This document shows positions 6,449 through 7,706 of a stretch of 7,706 nucleotides of DNA, in pieces. The notes beneath the pieces are model-generated. The model worked only from the letters and a program-made list of their open reading frames with translations. It made no database searches and was not told where the DNA came from. The DNA comes from CAYYMH01 sp964472785 (GTDB lineage Bacteria > Zhuqueibacterota > Zhuqueibacteria > Thermofontimicrobiales > Thermofontimicrobiaceae), in the NCBI GenBank assembly GCA_964472785.1, contig CAYYMH010000097.1:1-7706 (forward strand), given 5' to 3'. Numbering within the stretch: position 1 is the first letter of the stretch; each line of letters starts with the position of its first letter. The position numbers and the translations under genes were made by a program.

Positions 6449-6476
6449 TTGACATTGTGAAATATTTTTGTAAATT
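6449..6476 (+). promoter_or_regulatory. Sigma-70-like promoter of the gene at 6519
   Basis: TTGACA at 6449-6454 is a perfect -35 box. It is followed after 16 bases by TAAATT at 6471-6476 (four of six matches to TATAAT), with TTG directly ahead of it. The surroundings are very AT-rich. Transcription would begin near 6483, giving a leader of about 36 bases. The TTG/TAAATTGTTTG arrangement also loosely fits the -33/-7 pattern of Bacteroidota. Confidence 0.5.
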
Positions 6477-6518
6477 GTTTGGAACGATGACGTTATATTA
6501 ACAAAAAAAGGATCGCCC

Positions 6519-7079
6519 ATGACAAAAAAAACATCGCTCAACACCATAATAATCGAAGTCATCTCGATAATTGTCGCTGTAATTATGGGATTTGTCGTGA
6601 ATGAGTGGCGGGAAAGTTACAACAACAAATCAAAAGCAGAGTTAGCGCTGCAAAGAATTATCACAGAAATGGAACATAACTTCACTCAGCTGCAAGAAAA
6701 ACAAAACTATTATTATCAGATGATCGACGTTTTTGATAGTCTGCGTTCAGTCAATAAAGACGTCGAATTAGAATCTACTGAGTCCATTCCGGGCTGGAAA
6801 GGAATTAATCCACCTCTTATGAGCTTTTCTTCTTATGAAACAGCATCCACAATCGGGGTGTTTTCATTCATAGATTTTAATACGGCTGATAAAATTTCCA
6901 GAGTATATTTACTCCAAAATGAACTGCAAAATTTGGGAACCACATCAATCAATTCACTTATATCCGGCGATTTAAAAAATGACGCTTCAGTAAAATTATT
7001 GTTTGTGATTTATACCGAGTTAATCAAGGGGTGGATCAGTGCCTATAACAGAGCAGTTGATACGACCACAGAAAAATGA
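6519..7079 (+). CDS. Membrane-anchored coiled-coil protein of unknown function
   Basis: A 186-residue protein that I cannot assign with confidence. One hydrophobic segment at residues 8-28 is followed by NEWRE (28-32), then a helical, glutamate- and glutamine-rich stretch (36-70) likely to form a coiled coil. The rest looks helical with no catalytic motif. This plan, a single N-terminal helix followed by N.W.E and long helices, resembles the small membrane proteins grouped as DUF6090 in Bacteroidota, but the match is loose. The start is supported by AAAGGA at 6507-6512, six bases before ATG, and by the promoter at 6449. It has no operon partner; the gene behind it is broken. Orientation with the bulk outside the cytoplasmic membrane is inference. 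Confidence 0.7.
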   Translation: MTKKTSLNTIIIEVISIIVAVIMGFVVNEWRESYNNKSKAELALQRIITEMEHNFTQLQEKQNYYYQMIDVFDSLRSVNKDVELESTESIPGWKGINPPLMSFSSYETASTIGVFSFIDFNTADKISRVYLLQNELQNLGTTSINSLISGDLKNDASVKLLFVIYTELIKGWISAYNRAVDTTTEK

Positions 7080-7082
7080 TTC

Positions 7083-7268
7083 ATCCTGAAAAAAACCATA
7101 CCATCAAAATCTATTAAAGCAAAACAAATCGCGCCCTGTGGCATGAATTGCAGTCTCTGCTATGCATATCTCATAGATAAAAATGTGTGCCCGGGTTGCC
7201 GATGAGATAACGAGCTGAAATCAAATTATTGTGTAAAATACCTAACAAAGAATTGTGAAAAAATTTAA
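7083..7268 (+). pseudogene. Broken DUF3795 cysteine-rich protein gene
   Basis: This frame encodes a run of the DUF3795 signature: APCGMNCSLCYAYL (7131-7172), then DKNVCPGCR ending at 7202. A TGA (7203-7205) interrupts it, after which the family pattern resumes in the same frame (NYCVKYLTKNCEKI) until TAA at 7266-7268. DUF3795 proteins are small putative metal-binding proteins of unknown role, with CGMNC..C and CPGC.. motifs and further cysteine pairs. The C-terminal cysteine pairs are missing. The frame has no start codon: the stop of the preceding gene (7077-7079) lies in the same frame, and the only ATG is internal. This is a gene decayed at both ends plus one nonsense change. Confidence 0.75.
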
Positions 7269-7269
7269 T

Positions 7270-7410
7270 ATGGTGAAAAGAATATTATTCATTGTCCTTG
7301 TTTTGATCATCGGATTTCTTTGTTTCCAGTACTTCTACGGCCTGACATCCGGCATGATTTCAAATAACACCCGGCAGTTCGAAATTCTGGCGCGCTGGAT
7401 GGCGCCGTAA
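7270..7410 (+). pseudogene. Truncated membrane-protein N-terminus
   Basis: A 46-codon frame from ATG 7270 begins like a genuine membrane or exported protein: MVKRI, then a hydrophobic segment over residues 5-22, then YFYGLTSGMISNN. The last six codons (ARWMAP, from about 7390) are antisense to the S46 peptidase gene, so the native reading frame ends near 7389 and the stop is accidental. I do not recognise the family. No good ribosome binding site is seen. It looks like the 5' stump of a gene cut by the rearrangement that also cut the S46 gene. Confidence 0.4.
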
Positions 7411-7661
7411 GCGCAATGATGATTAGTAATAATCAGGCCATGCTCAGAGACAAACGAACCGGTGCAACCGCCGACTTTGCAGATTCCGTCAATTAAACTG
7501 ACGCCGTCGGGATTGAAAATGTCCTGCGCGGTCATTGCTAAACCTTTCGTCTGCAAATCCAATTTGTGAATCTCACTAATCGGGTACATGCCTTCTTCAG
7601 CAAAAGCGGTTGTCAAAGCTGTCAGCAAGAATAATAAAATGATTTGCCTTAGTTTTTTCAT
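7395..7661 (-). pseudogene. 5' fragment of an S46 dipeptidyl-peptidase gene
   Basis: The minus strand starts at ATG 7661 with AAAGGA (plus-strand 7668-7673) six bases upstream. A signal peptide (residues 1-21, ending AFA) is followed by the S46 N-terminus: EGMYPISEIHKLDL, then GGCTGSFVS (64-72) and LIITNHHCAYGAIQ (76-89). The last contains the His pair H81/H82; the His next to Cys corresponds to the catalytic one in chymotrypsin-like folds. S46 enzymes (DPP7/DPP11 type) are periplasmic aminopeptidases of about 700 residues, removing dipeptides from peptides. Here family similarity stops right after AIQ, and the frame then runs into unrelated DNA until a stop near 7335. The catalytic Asp and Ser are absent. 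Native start signals survive, so truncation is probably recent, or the junction is an assembly error. Confidence 0.85.
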
Positions 7662-7706
7662 AGTAAATCCTTTCTGTTTGAATATTGGTTTTGCTTCATA
7701 GGTTAA

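Noticed and set aside
7203..7205. TGA in the cysteine-rich DUF3795 frame as a selenocysteine codon
   Set aside because: The position follows CPGCR, where homologues do not usually have cysteine, and the bases just downstream show no obvious bacterial SECIS-like hairpin. The gene also lacks a start and its end, so decay explains it better.

Overview
The window looks like an accessory stretch of a chromosome from an FCB-group bacterium (Bacteroidota, Ignavibacteriota, Calditrichota, KSB1 or a related lineage). The best evidence is the type IX secretion (T9SS) C-terminal sorting domain on the alpha-amylase, with its NYPNPFNP signature. The start of an S46 dipeptidyl-peptidase gene and moderately AT-rich DNA with AAGGA-type ribosome binding sites fit this. 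The exact phylum cannot be fixed from the sequence alone.

Layout, left to right. (1) 24-941: NapH-type membrane 4Fe-4S protein. (2) 942-1080: degraded antisense scrap resembling the end of a sensor histidine kinase. (3) 1098-1628: two-helix membrane protein of the DUF6141 type. (4) 1698-4253: a module of about 2.5 kb bounded by a 37-bp direct repeat with one mismatch. It holds its own promoter, a beta-class DNA methyltransferase with an extra C-terminal staphylococcal-nuclease-like domain, and an overlapping MjaI-type restriction endonuclease. A noncoding tail carries an array of palindromes. The right repeat copy lies inside a broken SnoaL-like gene. (5) 4510-6201: secreted GH13 alpha-amylase with a T9SS tail. 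(6) 6519-7079: small membrane-anchored protein of unknown function behind a clear promoter. (7) 7083-7661: three broken genes side by side (DUF3795 protein, truncated membrane ORF, and the 5' end of an S46 peptidase on the minus strand).

The centre of interest is the restriction-modification module. The M and R genes share 17 bases, are much more AT-rich than their neighbours, and sit between direct repeats. That arrangement suggests insertion with a long target duplication. The methyltransferase's fused nuclease-fold domain appears to have lost most of its catalytic residues, so it may serve DNA binding or specificity. MjaI is known to recognise CTAG; that tetramer occurs only twice in the window, both times inside the methyltransferase gene.

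The other genes are single units with their own signals and no evident shared pathway. Together with at least five gene remnants, this suggests a region of high turnover.
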